Source: Ophthalmolycus amberensis
Taxonomy: Eukaryota; Chordata; Actinopteri; Perciformes; Zoarcidae
Reading direction: 5' to 3'
Assembly: GCA_024529925.1 (NCBI GenBank)
Contig: JAFEUB010000969.1
Span: forward strand, 342,501-406,500
DNA length: 64,000 nt
A program made the position numbers and the translations under genes. Under the pieces are notes generated by a model. That model saw nothing but the letters and a program-made list of their open reading frames with translations, made no database searches and had not been told where the DNA came from. Each line of letters starts with the position of its first letter. The first letter of the stretch is position 1. Below are positions 46,481 through 60,754 of the stretch, one piece after another.

Positions 46481-49249
46481 TAAATAGAACCGATTACCGG
46501 TGACACAGATGAGCGTTTTTACCACACTGCTTTAATATACTGTATGTTAACATATACAGCCTGGCACAGAACATGCTTACAACGTTCAAACTGCAGCGTC
46601 TAAGGCTGTTAATGGAAATCTCACCAGTGTTACTGCTGGTACAGTACTATGAAAACATTCTCTTAGTTTTGCCCAAATTTCATGGACTACATAATATTGG
46701 AATTAGGTATTTCGGCCAATATATTCTTTTTAAAATCGAATTATTCACCAGCATGATGCAAGTTGTATTTCCACTTATAAATGTTCTATTAATGGCTTTT
46801 GCTTATGTCCTATTAATATTTTCTTTAAAATTTGGTTATCTGCACCCAAAGGCACCTTTTATTTACATGTAGTTTCTGAACTGAAATCCATCCTGCACCC
46901 TAAAATTCACCAAAAACTTTTTTTTACAACAAATAATACAATCTCCACCTTTCTGAATGTTAATTTTTGATGACAGGAACTGAATATGAATATGAAGAGA
47001 ATTCAATTAAATTCTATAGCTTTCTAATAAAAACATTCTCTTCCAATGATTTTGATATTATATATTTATTGTATTCTATTGTAGATCCCAGGCACACAAA
47101 TAATAAGACATATTTAAATTCGACCTGTGCAAAATCTTAGTGTATTTAGAACCTTTTTTAAAGATATAATACCATCAAATAAAGCGATAAATAAGCAATT
47201 CAAGAAAAAGAACGTGAACGTATAACGAGATTAAAGAAAAAGAAGAGATAATCTCAGCGCTCTAGAATAATGCTAAACCTAAAGGGGGGATTTAAGGGTC
47301 ACTCAGGCTTAACAGACTCCACTTCTGCCTTTCTGCAGTAGCTGCTGTTTACGGTAGCAGGTTTGGGGGGAAAGCCCCTTCAGGAGAAGGTAGGAAACCA
47401 ACGCTGACTTTGAAACCAAATAATGTAGTGCAGCAGGTCGCACAATGGCAGGTCTGACACGAGAACAATCACCAGACTCGTGAGATCAAAGGCAACCCCA
47501 AAAACAAGCAGATGGAAAACAAATAGCAGCATGCATAAAGCATCTGAGAAGATATGAAGAAATCACATTGATGTATAATGATGCAAACTGATTTTGCTCT
47601 TTGCACACTTAATACCTACATTTCCTCCCGCGTCACTCTGTTACAACATTATCGTCTGATTAGGAATATTCACTGTAAGTAAGTCACATCTGAGTCACAG
47701 GATGTCAACATGTAGGATTTCATGTCGTGACTCAACACATCAGTTCTAATGCAGGTCCAGTTGCCGTTGACTTCCTCCTTTCAGATATACTAACATGATG
47801 GAAAATGAGTTCTGAGCGAACATGAATATCACCACACATGAGCTCTTTGATATGTCAGGGCCGTCACAATATCAGATTTTCACTGAGAATTCACGAAAGC
47901 AATATTACGGCGATATCTACTGAAAAATAGTAACGCGTTACAGGTCAAATTAATCTTTAACTTTGTTAATTGTGATGTGAAAAACGAGAGTTTGTAACCA
48001 TATTTGTGTATACAATTATTTTAGAGGCGCTGGGTTATTTACCTCCATATTATTATATTTGTATGAATATTTCCTTTTAAAATATCACAGTTCTATTGAG
48101 ACATCAGGTGATATTTACAGCATTCAGACAATTTCAAGCTGTAAAATGACACATTGGTTCAAAGTACAACAACCTTCCACTAAAAGTCCTCTTGTATGTC
48201 CAGCTAATCTTCCGGTCACATACCTCTCATAATGAAGACTTTCAACATCTTTCTTGGTTCGTCTGTCAGCGCCGCTTCCTTCTTGTCAGCTGGCTCCTCA
48301 TCAACACTGTCGAAAACTCTGTGGGAGTTTCCTATGTGACGACTTCAGTTTCCCCTTTCTGTCCTAATGTCAAGTTCACTTTAATGCCGCTTCATTTTGT
48401 TACTGTATTCTGGAGATACAGCTCAAGACATATGTTGGAAACCTATAAAACACAAAAACACTCGTACAACGATTAGGATGTGTTGCCGGCACTGTTTGGC
48501 ACAGAAGGTGGAAAAAACATCAATTATAAGCACTAAAAAGTTGTAATAGTGGTTAATTGTTATGGCCTGCTGAACCAGGACACCTGCTACAGCATGTTCT
48601 AATGGACTCAGGCCACGAACGTGCACGTTTTCTTTCCTGTTGAAATGCAAAAAAGCAAAAACAATGTATCTCTCTGGTGTCACAAAGGATTTTGGTTTCA
48701 TTATACACCTACTGAAGGTTTGTTATCTAAATACAAGTATCAGTGGTTAATCGACCGCGTGCTTGAGATAAGGTTGCACATTTCCTGAACGTATCTCGGC
48801 CACATGCAGCTGTCACGCTCAGGATACATTTTGAAACATTGTAATTTGATGAGTTATATATCATTGTTTATAGCTACTGCATCACTTAAACAGCGACTTT
48901 TCATTTTCCTACCGGTGACTTTAAACGTCCCACAGACCTGCCCTGACCTTACTGCTGTCAGTCAAAGGTGGGTGAAGTGAAGAGAGTGTGATCATTGGCT
49001 GCGAGGGCGTGTGGTGCACCCACTTCTTCTGAGGGGGCACAGTTTCACTACTCTGTGCTAGTAAAATGTGCAATTGTGCCTCAATTCAGAATTTACTTGC
49101 GATCAAAGCACAAGTGGTTAGATTAGATTCGATTAAATTAGATCGACGCAAGAGTAAAATAATTTAGTTTACAAGATAAAACATCTATTAATGATCTGCA
49201 TGATGGAGATACAAGTTAGATGTTTTTAATTTATGATTGTGAGGTAGCT
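46481..49249. other. No gene seen
   Basis: AT-rich DNA. A 99-codon hydrophobic frame at 46573-46872 (+) looks like an AT-composition artefact; see the rejected list. Nothing else is coding-like. Confidence 0.5.
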
Positions 49250-49651
49250 GTACTTTGTTATGCTACTGTGGGCCTCTACTCTAGTACATTTCAGCAGGAA
49301 ATACTGTACTTTTTTTTACACCATTCAGTATTTGACAATTATTATTTTGCAGATTTTACACACAGAACATATGATCAGCGTCTAAAATAAGATTTATATT
49401 AATAAACAGGATATAAAGTAGATAAAGTTAGCGCCACCTCGAGCAGCCACAACATCAAATTGGCACTTGCATGTTTAAGCATCAATAATAATATTATGTA
49501 TAATATTATAACACTCTAAAAAGCCATATTCTACATGAAAAGTACTTTTGATAATTTTAGTATATTTTGCTGATAGTATTTTGAACAATAAGGTACATTT
49601 ACACAATTCTATTTTTACTGTGAGTAAAGAATCTGAATTCTTCCACCGCTG
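49250..49651 (-). repeat. CAGTGGTGGAA-type fish repeat (inverted copy)
   Basis: Ends at GAATTCTTCCACCGCTG on the + strand, which is the inverse of the family's CAGTGGTGGAAGAA start. It contains TTTTGCTGATAGTA and CTCTACTCTAGTACATTTCA phrases of the same family. Confidence 0.6.
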
Positions 49652-52034
49652 CATACAGAGAGGGAGAAGCAAAGACTTTTTCAAACAGACTGAGATTTGA
49701 TTTACATATTTAATAATGTATTAACTCCATTCATGATAAGTCCTGAAAGAATCTCTGCGAAAAAGTTTGTCCCGTTTTTTTGTTTTTTGTTCCTTAACAT
49801 ATTAAATCACTCATGTAATATTACAGCAGCAGTTAAATGTTAAGTATGTTGTTTTAAAAATACGAGTTAGAATTCAAATGTATAGCTGATAAGACGTTTT
49901 ATGTAATTGTAGGGTAACCATCATTTTTTCAATGAGCGCTCTCTCAATGTTTCTCTGCTCTGATACTGAGTCATTTGGGTTGGACGCTTTCTAGTCCACA
50001 CAAGTCATATTGAGTCAGAACATCTCAACCACATTAAATACTTACCATTACACTCGTTCCGAATACACACATTTATAACACACTACATCTTCACACCAAG
50101 AGAATAAATTCAATAAAAAATGTTCTGTCTTTTCACCTGTTTCGACCAGTTTAGAAGAATAAAAATACTCATAAACTGCCTTTTCATAATACAAATGATC
50201 TTTTACTCAGTGTGCATCAGTACTTGGAGCCCCTTTCACTTTCTCGTCATTGCAATAATTCCTCAAAAACCAAATTAGAAACTGAACTCTTTCGGATCGT
50301 CTTTATCTGAAGCACGGTCTTTGAGGCTCGGCTTCTGGTCCCCACACTGCCCTGCCTCATGGACCGTTACACAGCAGCACGCTATGCATACATTCATGCT
50401 ACGGTTACTCTTGTCCTTTCAATAAGTCTGCATGCTGTCCGACAGATCCTGCAGTTTACTTGTCTCGGATCATGAGCCGCATCGCAGTCTGACGGCAGTC
50501 TTGGCTTGATGCCTTTTGAGTCACGAGGGAGAAAATAAATAAAAATGAAAACAGCTAAATGAATGTGACAAAGATGAAAAATGTAAAGGACATTATAAGG
50601 CCATGTTGGGAGGGCCACAAAAACATGCATGCACTGCATTAGATGTTAATGACCAGAAATAAATCTGGAAATCTGACAAAAAAAGAAACCCCATCAGTTT
50701 AATGTTTAGTCTTTCTGATCAAAAAGCCAGTTCATGTCAAGTCAACTTCTTTATTCGCCCTACTTGTCATTCAAAGCTGACCCTCTCTCTCTCTCTCTCT
50801 CTAGCTCGCCCTTTGACTTCCTGCTAACAAACATCTTGAAGGCCACAGCCTGAGAAAAGTTGATCATGAGTGACGATGCAGCCCGACCAATTCCTCATTT
50901 CAGCTGCTGCCGCTTTGCTGTGACTCAAGCGATTCACATTTGCTCCACATTTTCATTTTAAAGCTAATGGTCGCTGCCGAGCAGTGTTAGCTGTACAGCG
51001 GTGTTGCAATCCCGTCATTAACTAGTCATTGAATCACAATATGCAAAAGGTATTATTGATGTGCACAAGGGGCTCCAGACAATAAAACATCCTCCGTTTC
51101 TCTCAACATGCACAGGTTGTCAGACATAGAACCAGGGGGAACTGTTTAGAGCTGTCAGTGTTCACACTTCACAGTGGGTTTGGCTTGGGTCCAGACAAGT
51201 TGTCGAGACGAGAATAGCTTCTTTCTCTAGAGACCTTTAAAAAAACAAACAAAAAACATAAAAAACGTCCATGGTTCATGGAAACGACGAGGAACTCGCC
51301 AATCAACCTGCTGATCTGTACACATCGGCCACTTGAGGTTCATTTGTGCCAAGGTATGTCATGTGGTCGAAACGGGGCGCGGTCGAATGATGGGAGGAAA
51401 TGTATCAGAGTGTGGTATTTTGCAAAAGAAAAGCTCAAAAAATGTTCTTTGCGCTGCACAAAAAAAACCATAGAACATGAGCTGATGAAGTCCATGAAAG
51501 TGAAGTGAATAGAGCCAATAGTGGTGTTGAGCTGTAACTTCAGTTTCCAATAACATGAAAGTATGTGACAGGTCATGTTGCAGGTCTTATGTGGCACATG
51601 GGTCACCATGAATAAAGGTACTGAGCACACTTTTTCCTATATACAGTACATGCACGCTGCATTATCTTCATGTTATTCAGTCATGAACTCTTAATCAGAC
51701 TACTTCACAAACCTCTACCGCGCCACCTAGTGATCACTAACTGCTCTTTACTGTGGGCTCACACCCTGCTGTGGATAGCAACGAATGAACACAATGGCAT
51801 GCTTGTAGTGCTTTATTTCAGTCCTTGTTCTTATTCTGGAGTGAACAAAGCCTTTAATTCCTACTAACTGGAGTGAATTTAACCAATTCACAGGACAGCC
51901 AAAAAAACATCCAGCCGTGCCAAGTAGTGCCAAAGGTTCGGGTTATAATTATGCAGCCACCTCTCGGGGTTCAAATCGGTTTCTGTTTGAATGACTTTAT
52001 CTCTGTTTCAAAGAGCGGTAAATAACATCCGTCC
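49652..52034. other. No gene seen
   Basis: Mixed AT-rich DNA with a CT tract at about 50783-50802. Short frames only. Confidence 0.5.
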
Positions 52035-52620
52035 AGGGGCGTTTCTAGGATTCAAAGAAAGGGGGGGCTGAGCCCCAAGGGGAGTGGCATGTTTGCGTGC
52101 GGACCGTGTGGCAATTGTTTTTGGGGCCCATTTGGGGCCGCGGATATCCATTGTTTCAGACAGTTCATAGATTGGTTCAATCAGAAAGAGTGTCTGTAGT
52201 TTTGCTTGCATTCAGTATATGATAACACAAGAGACAGAATTTCAGGGTCATAGTGAAATTTGACAACATAAATATGAACTTTTCTCAAATAAAGAGAAAT
52301 AATTTTCCTGCTTGTAAAGGAAAGACGGATAAACTAGCTTTCATATCCGCGTCACTCCCAAATCCTGATTCTTAAAGGGACCGCACACACTGGATGGAGA
52401 ATGGACCCGACAGTGTCAACTTTATATCGTTAAGTATGATGATAGGCTATTGGATTGTAATTTGAAGGGGGAGAAAACATACAAACCAGAACGCACGCAC
52501 ATATGTAGCATGTTAGTTATAAATAACTTGTCCATCTGAGAAACAATAGTTTAATTTAATGACATCACCTGACATTTTTAAAGCCAATAATGCCAAATTC
52601 TTTGGGGGGGGCTGAAGAAC
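52035..52620. mobile_element. Possible hAT-like element, left end only
   Basis: Begins CAGGGGCGTTTCTAGGATTC, followed by AAAGGGGGGGCTGAGCCCC, a style of left terminus I associate with fish hAT-type elements. A second GGGGGGGGCTGAAG occurs near 52603-52616 in direct, not inverted, orientation. I find no right inverted terminus or target duplication, so the extent is uncertain. Confidence 0.35.
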
Positions 52621-54004
52621 ATTTTGTTTATATAGTTTGAACTCCAAGAAGACAATAAATTAGATTGCTACTGCTCCTACATATGTATATATTGCTATAT
52701 ATAGCAAACTATACAGTGGCTTGTTACGTATATCCATGCAAGAAACACACCATTAAGGTCATATTTAAAAAAAGAAAATCAGACTGAAATGGCCAGACAT
52801 TGTGTGGTACATCAGTCAACATGCGGAGTTTAACTTGATCTCAGTTTAAGGAACAATATTACCTTTAATGTTAAAGTGGTAACTGCTTTCTAATACAGTA
52901 CAAGCTCACATGGTGAGAACAGACAGGAACATTTTATTACATTTTCAACACCATCAGCCGTGTGGGCAAATGTACAGAAACAAAAAAAATCACAGAAATC
53001 TGATTTGACATTGTTTATTATTTATCATATATTTTGTTGTTGGACACCACAGCTTTTTTTCTAAAGGAACATTATGGACGAGGGAACATATTGTGCACTG
53101 CTTTTAAATTACAACCATTTCCGTCGGATGCAGCGCTCTTCTGCTGCGTTGTGATACCGATAAGAAAGATGCGGAGGTATAAATCTTGCCTTGTGCAGCT
53201 TCAACAGTGCAGGGCATGAATTGATGGTCTCAATTATAGGCTCACATTCACAGAGATGCATTCGTTGTTTTTGGTCATCCACGCAACAGTTAAGTAAAAG
53301 TCATTCGCATGCAAAAGATTTATATTGAGGTTTTACACAGTCTTACACAACTTAGCATCATCTTCAAAATGCCGTTTTAGAGTGGAATCCCGCTTTCCCC
53401 TCAGAGAGAGGAATCTCATTGATGAAGACACAGAACTCTCAGCATAAATAAGCATTGCAATTGAAAACAGGCAGAGGTTTGATTTCCACACCGACATATC
53501 AGAAATCAAATCAGATTAAAGGGTTGTGCCCTGCATCTGAAATCATTGTTTTTGGGGAAAATTTTACAGGTGAAATGGAAAAAAAAATCATGAAAAAGAA
53601 CAATACAGTTTGAATTATTTCAAATCAATGCTGATGGCATTTATACACAGCATGACCCGAATGCTTGGCCCCGTCTGCTATTGTCGAGTAATAGTGCTGC
53701 TTTCACCATTGCACAGCCATCATCCAGCTGGTGTAAAACGAAATACTCTGAGGCTAATGAGAATGTAATGCAAATTAATGAGATCAATAGTGAGTGTTTC
53801 AGAGGGAGAGAGGAGGGAGACAGTCAATTATCGGACTCTTTATTAAGAAAGATATACTTGCCTAATAAGAATACATTATAGTAATTACGAAGTAGTTGTA
53901 GTTTAATCTGAGCAGAGTGCTCTGGGCTGCTAAACAGCTGGAGGAGACAAGTCTTGCTCTCTTCCTCCTGTCTCATTAATTGTGTTCATTCTCTTTCTAT
54001 CACA

Positions 54005-54005
<1 letters not shown>
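52621..54005. other. No gene seen
   Basis: AT-rich sequence with only short frames, ending at a CA microsatellite. Confidence 0.5.

Positions 54006-54040
<35 letters not shown>
54006..54040. repeat. (CA)n microsatellite
   Basis: About 17 CA dinucleotides. Confidence 0.93.
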
Positions 54041-54042
<2 letters not shown>

Positions 54043-55414
54043 AAAACAGTTGAGAACAAATGAAAGCAAGGCTAGAAAGCACATTGAAAGTTCTGCAGGT
54101 GTGAATGCCATTGAAATGAAGCACTTAAAAGCTCTCACATAGGTCTCCATGATTATTTGTATATCAGTTGCTCAACCTGTGTTGCCTTGAATTCTCCAGG
54201 CTCTTGATGAATTGAAGTGAAGCGAGGTTGTGTTTAACAGCAGCACAACTAAATCCAAACATCTGCTTTCAAACTTTTTGCAAGCAGAGGAGTCACCCCC
54301 CCCCCCCTGCTGGCCATTCGAGAGAATGCAAGTTTAAGACACACACATTCGCTTCCCCTTTCAGAACCGGAGGTTGCCGTCTGATTACTATTTAAAACAC
54401 TTCTGCACAAACAGTTTTGCACGTGTACAGGCACGCTACACATTACTATGCATACGTGTTTTAAATAGTAAGGTTTCAGCGAAAAAAATGCATGTGTTTG
54501 GGAAGTAGTGAGCATAAATAAGACTTTGATTACCTGCCCAAGTTATGTGTGTGATATATGTCGTTTCACTTCGGAGAGCGTGCACTTTCTTCCTCTGCTA
54601 TTGCCGGTGGTGCTTGTGCAGGACGGACAGCCAGTCTGATCTGTGATGCTGAAGCTGCTAGAGTCGACAGAAACGTAACAACGTAGAAGACAAAATCCCT
54701 CACAGCTGGCCTTTATCTCTTGCTGTCCATCATTTGGTACAAACACAAAATAGAATAAAGAAGAGAAAAAAATGGGCTTCGTTTGCAGCTCAAATTCATG
54801 CACACACAATCCGTGTGGGGTGGGGGGATGGGGGGGGCTGTAAAGGCCATAGTGCAGCACATTAGCATGTGGAAAACAACACATTACAGGCAAGCCCTGG
54901 GAAATTCTCGATTTTTTTTTCTGAAGCTCTGTATGGTTGGTTTTGAAGGCTTTTGTTGAAATGGACTGTCACTGTCAGTAATGTGTTCAAACAGCTGAGT
55001 AAAGCTATTTTTGAATGGGAGATGGGCCGTTCCAGGATTAAGCTCCGTGTTGGCCATGCGTCCACCATGCTGAAGTGTCCTTGAGCAAACGAATCCTCGC
55101 CTCGTCCGCTCCAGAGAACTGTATCTGACCCGGACCCCTGACACGGGATACAAGTAGAGATTTTCAAATGCATCACATGTATTATCACAGGTCCTTTTAC
55201 GGCCCTCGGGTCCTACTACGCTGAATAAGACTTGACCCGTAAATCAGTACCGTTTCCCAAAACCATGTCCCGAAGCCATTCTACCGTCCAGCGAGGGATT
55301 CACTCATCTGCAAAACAGTCATATACACAGCCACACACATGCACACAGAGAAAACACTCAAGCTTGCACACAATTCAACACCTCACTGGATTTCCTTTCA
55401 TTGTAATCATGGAT
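54041..55414. other. No gene seen
   Basis: Contains a C run near 54297-54307 and a G-rich stretch near 54818-54838. Frames up to 116 codons are unsupported. Confidence 0.5.
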
Positions 55415-55870
55415 GCATTACTGACCGGGCCTATTGGGCGTTGGCAGGGAGAGCCTCTGTGTGTGTGTGTGAAGTGACTTTAACATTTCTTGTTGAAAAG
55501 TCAATCAAATGTGAGAGATGTAGAACAACTAAAAACAGACGCAAAGCAACCACAAGAGACGCAAGAAAAGATGACAACAGAAATGCAAGATGACGACAAA
55601 GAAATGCAACACGACTGCAAAAACCAAACGAGTCTACAGAATTACTTGACACTCCAAAGAGATGCAAATGACAACACAAACTTCCCAAAAAGAAACAAAC
55701 CACAAAGAGACAAAAAACACCCACAAGAACAAAGAGACTTTATAGAAACACAAAATACCAGAGATGCAAAAAGGAGAAAAATTACAAAAGATGCAGCGAT
55801 GTCATATGGAGTCCTGCTCTATATGGGGGGCATTTTACTCGTCTGTGCCCAGAGGCCTGTTCTTTCATAA
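55415..55870 (+). repeat. Minisatellite-like dispersed repeat, second copy
   Basis: Imperfect units of about 20 bases (for example AAGAGACGCAAGAAAAGATG and AAAGAAATGCAACACGAC) bracketed by a GGGCCTATTGGGCG block and a CCCAGAGGCCTGTTC block. It has the same layout as 28751-29045. The 126-codon frame across it is a by-product of the repeat. Confidence 0.7.
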
Positions 55871-56145
55871 TTCGTCCATGAGTGTGTTTCTAGGTCGCAT
55901 GCGGTCAGTGACAATGTACGTTACCATTCACATACCCCCCCCCCCCCTAAACTCTCTGAAAGGCACATGACAGATCAGTGGATTCTCACAATATCATCAT
56001 CCTCCATTCAGCCTTCTTCTTTCTTTCCTCTCTTCTTCATCGTCCTTTCATCTGAGTGCATTTAGCCAGAGGCCAATCTGCTCCTCTGCCTCTGATCTCC
56101 AAATGTCCTGTCTAATGCCCTCCGTCATTATCACTCCATCCTTAT
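55871..56145. other. No gene seen
   Basis: Short unique stretch with a C run near 55936-55948. Confidence 0.5.
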
Positions 56146-56420
56146 AGGCAAGGCAAGGCAAGGCAAGTTTATTTGTATAGCACATTTCAACAACAAGGTA
56201 ATTCAAAGTGCTTCACATAAAACCATTAAAAGCATCAAAACACAAGGCAAAAGAAAAGGAGATTTCAAAAACAATTAAAAAACAGTGTAAGAAATAAAAT
56301 GCAGTAGTAAAATGCAGAAATGCAGGAAATTGATTAATATATTAATTGAACGTGGTTCAATTAAAGGCAGCAGCAAACAGAAAGGTCTTCAATCTTGATT
56401 TAAATGAGCTGAGCTTATAG
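56146..56420 (-). repeat. Teleost interspersed repeat (TTTATTTGTATAGCAC type)
   Basis: Starts with four GGCAA units, then TTTATTTGTATAGCACATTT, AATTCAAAGTGCTTCACAT and an A-rich interior. I recognise this as a very abundant fish repeat. The TTTATT near its start looks like an inverted poly(A) signal, which would put the element on the - strand. The family name is uncertain. Confidence 0.65.
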
Positions 56421-56814
56421 GCTACCATGCTCCCCAATTTCATTTTTGCCATCAGCTCTTAGAAAAGCTCTTCCTCCTTCACCTTCTCTTGCCTCCCCCC
56501 CCCCCCCTCCCAGCCCTTCGTCCGCCAGCTCCGGGTAAGTTATTGCTCCAAAGTTAATTGCAGTATATCCGTACTGCAACACACCAAACACAGGATTGGA
56601 TTAAAGTGTGATTTAATGGATGGAAGGACATCTTCTCCAGTCTGAAATTGATTCTCTCCAGCGACGGCTGGACATGAGTTGTACTTGTGTGTTTTTTGGT
56701 GGCTGTCAAAGGTCACAGTTGTAATGGAGTTCAGAATTCAAATCAAAGCCCTTTAGCGTGAACATATATGTGTTCATGCTGTCTACCTTTTTGCCTTTTT
56801 TCAATGTTTCTGGT

Positions 56815-57228
56815 TATTCCCCTTCTCTTTCTCGCCTCCAACCAGAATTCCCCCTCTTTCTTCTGTGTCTGCATCCTTCCTTCCTCCCTCCTCTCTCTAA
56901 CTTTCCTCTCCCTCCATTCCCTGCAATCCCTCCTCCTCCTCCTCCTCCTCCTCCTCAAACATCACACAATCCCCTCCTATCCCAATCCAGCGCACCCTCA
57001 CTCTCTCCCTCCCTCTTCCTTTATCTCTCCCTCCCTCTCTTTCTCCCCTTCATCTCACCTCCAGCCAGCCGGAGCACCCTCCTCCTCTTCCTCTTGGATC
57101 CCACAGCCCGCCTGCTCTCATCCACTTCCTCTCTCTTTCTCTTTATACCTCTCACTCTCTCTGCTTTCTCTTGTCTTTTATCTCTCTCTCTGTCTCTTTC
57201 TGTCTTTCTGTTCTTCACTTCTCTTCAG
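56815..57228. repeat. Polypyrimidine tract with CTC repeats
   Basis: About 410 bases that are mostly C and T on the + strand, including about seven CTC units at 56933-56955. It produces long Ser/Leu/Pro or Arg/Glu open frames on the two strands (up to 215 codons) that are compositional, not genes. Confidence 0.85.
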
Positions 57229-57312
57229 CCGCCAGAAGCTCGCAAGCTCGTCGCTCTTCCTTCAACTACTGAGGATTCAGAAGCACTCGGAACGAAGACC
57301 CTGTCACTGGAG
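57229..57312 (+). other. Weak candidate exon of an unidentified gene
   Basis: An 84-base non-repetitive segment lies between an excellent acceptor-like sequence (CACTTCTCTTCAG after a long pyrimidine tract) and a consensus donor (GAG|GTAAGT). Two of its three frames are open, so coding status is unresolved. It could be a 5' UTR exon of a gene lying to the right, a coding exon, or chance. I recognise no protein in it. Confidence 0.22.
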
Positions 57313-58600
57313 GTAAGTGTCCACAGTATGTGTGTGTGTGTGTGTGTGTTGGTGGTCATTAACCTTACATGCATCAGCTGCTGCTTTAGGAGGCAGGTGG
57401 AGTGACTGGTGAAAAGAAAAGAATAAAAAGGGTCGTGGAGAAAACCAGCTGTTCTGCAGCATACGGCAGAGTGACATGACAGGATAGTGAAAAGAGATGT
57501 AAAAGAAACAAACAGCGCTATTTGACGATGATGATGATGATGACGGTAATGGTGTGTCAGGGGAGAAATTAAAGAAAAGCAAGGAAAAAGAAAGGGAGTC
57601 AAAATCGACTGCTGCATCCAAAAAAGACAAAAAAAGAGACAGAGAGAGTTCATGAAGATGGAGATAACGGCAAAAATGGAAATCAGGGCGTGAGACAAAA
57701 AAAACATTAAAAATGAATTATAGAACAGTCAGAAGCGAGTGGGAGAAATAATTCAGAAATGAGAATGGGATGCTGATGTTTCCCGGTGAAGCAGCTGCAT
57801 GCCTACAACCGCAGCGGTGCCTGCCTCCTCCTCTCCCGTAACAATCCCATTCACAAACAGGACCTGAGAACAGGAGCTGGTGATTGGTTCCCGAGCGCTG
57901 TGTTGTCTGTGTGTGTGAAAGAAAGAAGGGGAGTAGGGGGATGACATCCCATTACATTCCTATGCGGGTGATGCTGAGGCTTCCGAGCAGAGGCTTGAAT
58001 GAAACTGCAGGGTATGCGCTTACATTAACATACATACTATACAGTAATGTAGAGAAGGTGAAAGATGTATCGTGAAACAACATTGGCACAACTCCACAGC
58101 ATCACAATGACATATGTGTGGACAGACTGGTGGTGAGTGGTGATTATTCCCCCCCCCCCCCCCCCCCCAGACTCAAACTTCGTCTTTCTCCCTCATTGCG
58201 TCATTCTCAGTGCTGCTCCAGATTGTCGTCCCTCTCCCTGCAACCGCCGCTGTCCCCGCCACAATCTCACTGCCACCGGCAACCCTCTTAGATTAACAGC
58301 TGTCCAAAACGAAAATGCTCTCCTGCCTTGCCAATGCGGGCCAATTTAGAAAGTGACATTTGTTTGGGGAGGGGGGAGGAGCTGTTGGTGCGTAGACTTG
58401 AAAGGCAGGGAGGTGATGGAGAAGGGAGAGAGATGGAGGTGAGACAGGGAGGAGGAGAGAGAAACCTTCTCAGATCACAGTATAGAGACAGAAAGACGGA
58501 AAGAGAGATGGGAACAATCAGGCAGCTATTTGATGAGAAGTTCAGGAAGTAGATGTTGAGATATCAAGAGGAAGATATTCACACAATAATCCAGATGGGA
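57313..58600. other. No gene; simple repeats
   Basis: A GT tract at about 57331-57350, a GAT run near 57526-57542 and a run of about 20 C at 58149-58168. A purine-rich stretch spans 58360-58510. No gene is supported. Confidence 0.55.
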
Positions 58601-58890
58601 TAAATAACTTTCTCTGTGTCATAAAAATGGTTTGATCCAGGCCGGGGGTTTAAAATGTAATCTCACTCTTGCCCATGTTGAGATGGAGAACATTACATGT
58701 CATGCAACATCTTCAAATCAGTCCTTTAGGGCTGCCACATTTCAAGAATCAGCAGGGTTGATGGGATGACACAATTGTGTATCATCTGCATATATGTGAA
58801 ACTGTATTATACTATATACCTTGGGGAAATAGAAAAGGGAATGGGGTCCAGAATCAATCCTTGAGTTACACCGCAAGTACGTTTCATAGA
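58600..58890 (-). pseudogene. Decayed LINE reverse-transcriptase fragment
   Basis: On the - strand, CGVTQGLILDPIPFS (near 58875-58830) corresponds to the RT motif GVPQGSVLGPxLF. About 70 bases on, after a frameshift, comes FHIYADDTQLC with the catalytic YADD at 58792-58781. Further along, NVLHLNMGKSEI matches the usual W-M-x-x-N-x-L-x-L-N-x-x-K-T-E block. Motif order and spacing fit the RT palm of L2/Rex-like non-LTR retrotransposons, whose RTs typically read YADDTQL. In-frame stops and frameshifts show it is dead. Boundaries are approximate. Confidence 0.8.
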
Positions 58891-59370
58891 TGAGGAAACA
58901 GACGGATAGGAGTTGAACCACTCAGGAGATAATGGTGAAACAGAGGCTAGAAGAAAAGCAAGAATTGTTATCAGCCCCACTACAGGCGAGAGAATAAAAG
59001 TAAGAAACCATTATTCTCCTCCTCTCACTCAAGTAGGATCCTATAGATGACAGACTATACTTTAACCAATCACCCTCCTCTCTGGACATTCCCTTCTGCT
59101 CGTTGCTCTCTCTCTCGCTCTCTCTCTCTCTCTCATATTCTTTCTCTCTCCCATATTCTTTCTCCACTCTCAAACCCACACATCATACGTCCCCTTTAAC
59201 TTCATCACCACTTCTCCATTAGATATAAAAGTCAGGCGTGATGCGTGGTGGCATATCCTCTCCTGATTTCATGGGAAATCAGTGATTTAACGAGCGTGGA
59301 GCTCTGTAGAGTGTGAAATACCCAGGTGTGATATAATGCTCCTGGGGGAGGAAGCCTGGGTATGGGACGT
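58891..59370. other. No gene; CT tract
   Basis: A CT-rich run at about 59102-59133; otherwise unique sequence without coding signs. Confidence 0.5.

Positions 59371-60754
<1,384 letters not shown>

Noticed and set aside
46573..46872. 99-codon hydrophobic frame on the + strand resembling membrane-protein sequence
   Set aside because: T-rich DNA encodes hydrophobic residues by default. I found no receptor motif, and the frame is isolated in AT-rich sequence.
51908..51970. Possible tRNA-like A and B boxes (GTGCCAAGTAGTGCC and GGGTTCAAATC)
   Set aside because: The sequence does not fold into a cloverleaf with matching acceptor arms, and no SINE tail follows.
28751..55870. CRISPR-like array at 28751-29045 or 55415-55870
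   Set aside because: The units are contiguous and imperfect, without regular unique spacers, in a vertebrate genome.
56758..57405. 215-codon + frame and 182-codon overlapping frame
   Set aside because: Both arise from the C/T-rich tract (Ser/Leu/Pro/Phe only) and overlap each other. Only 57229-57312 has splice-like edges.
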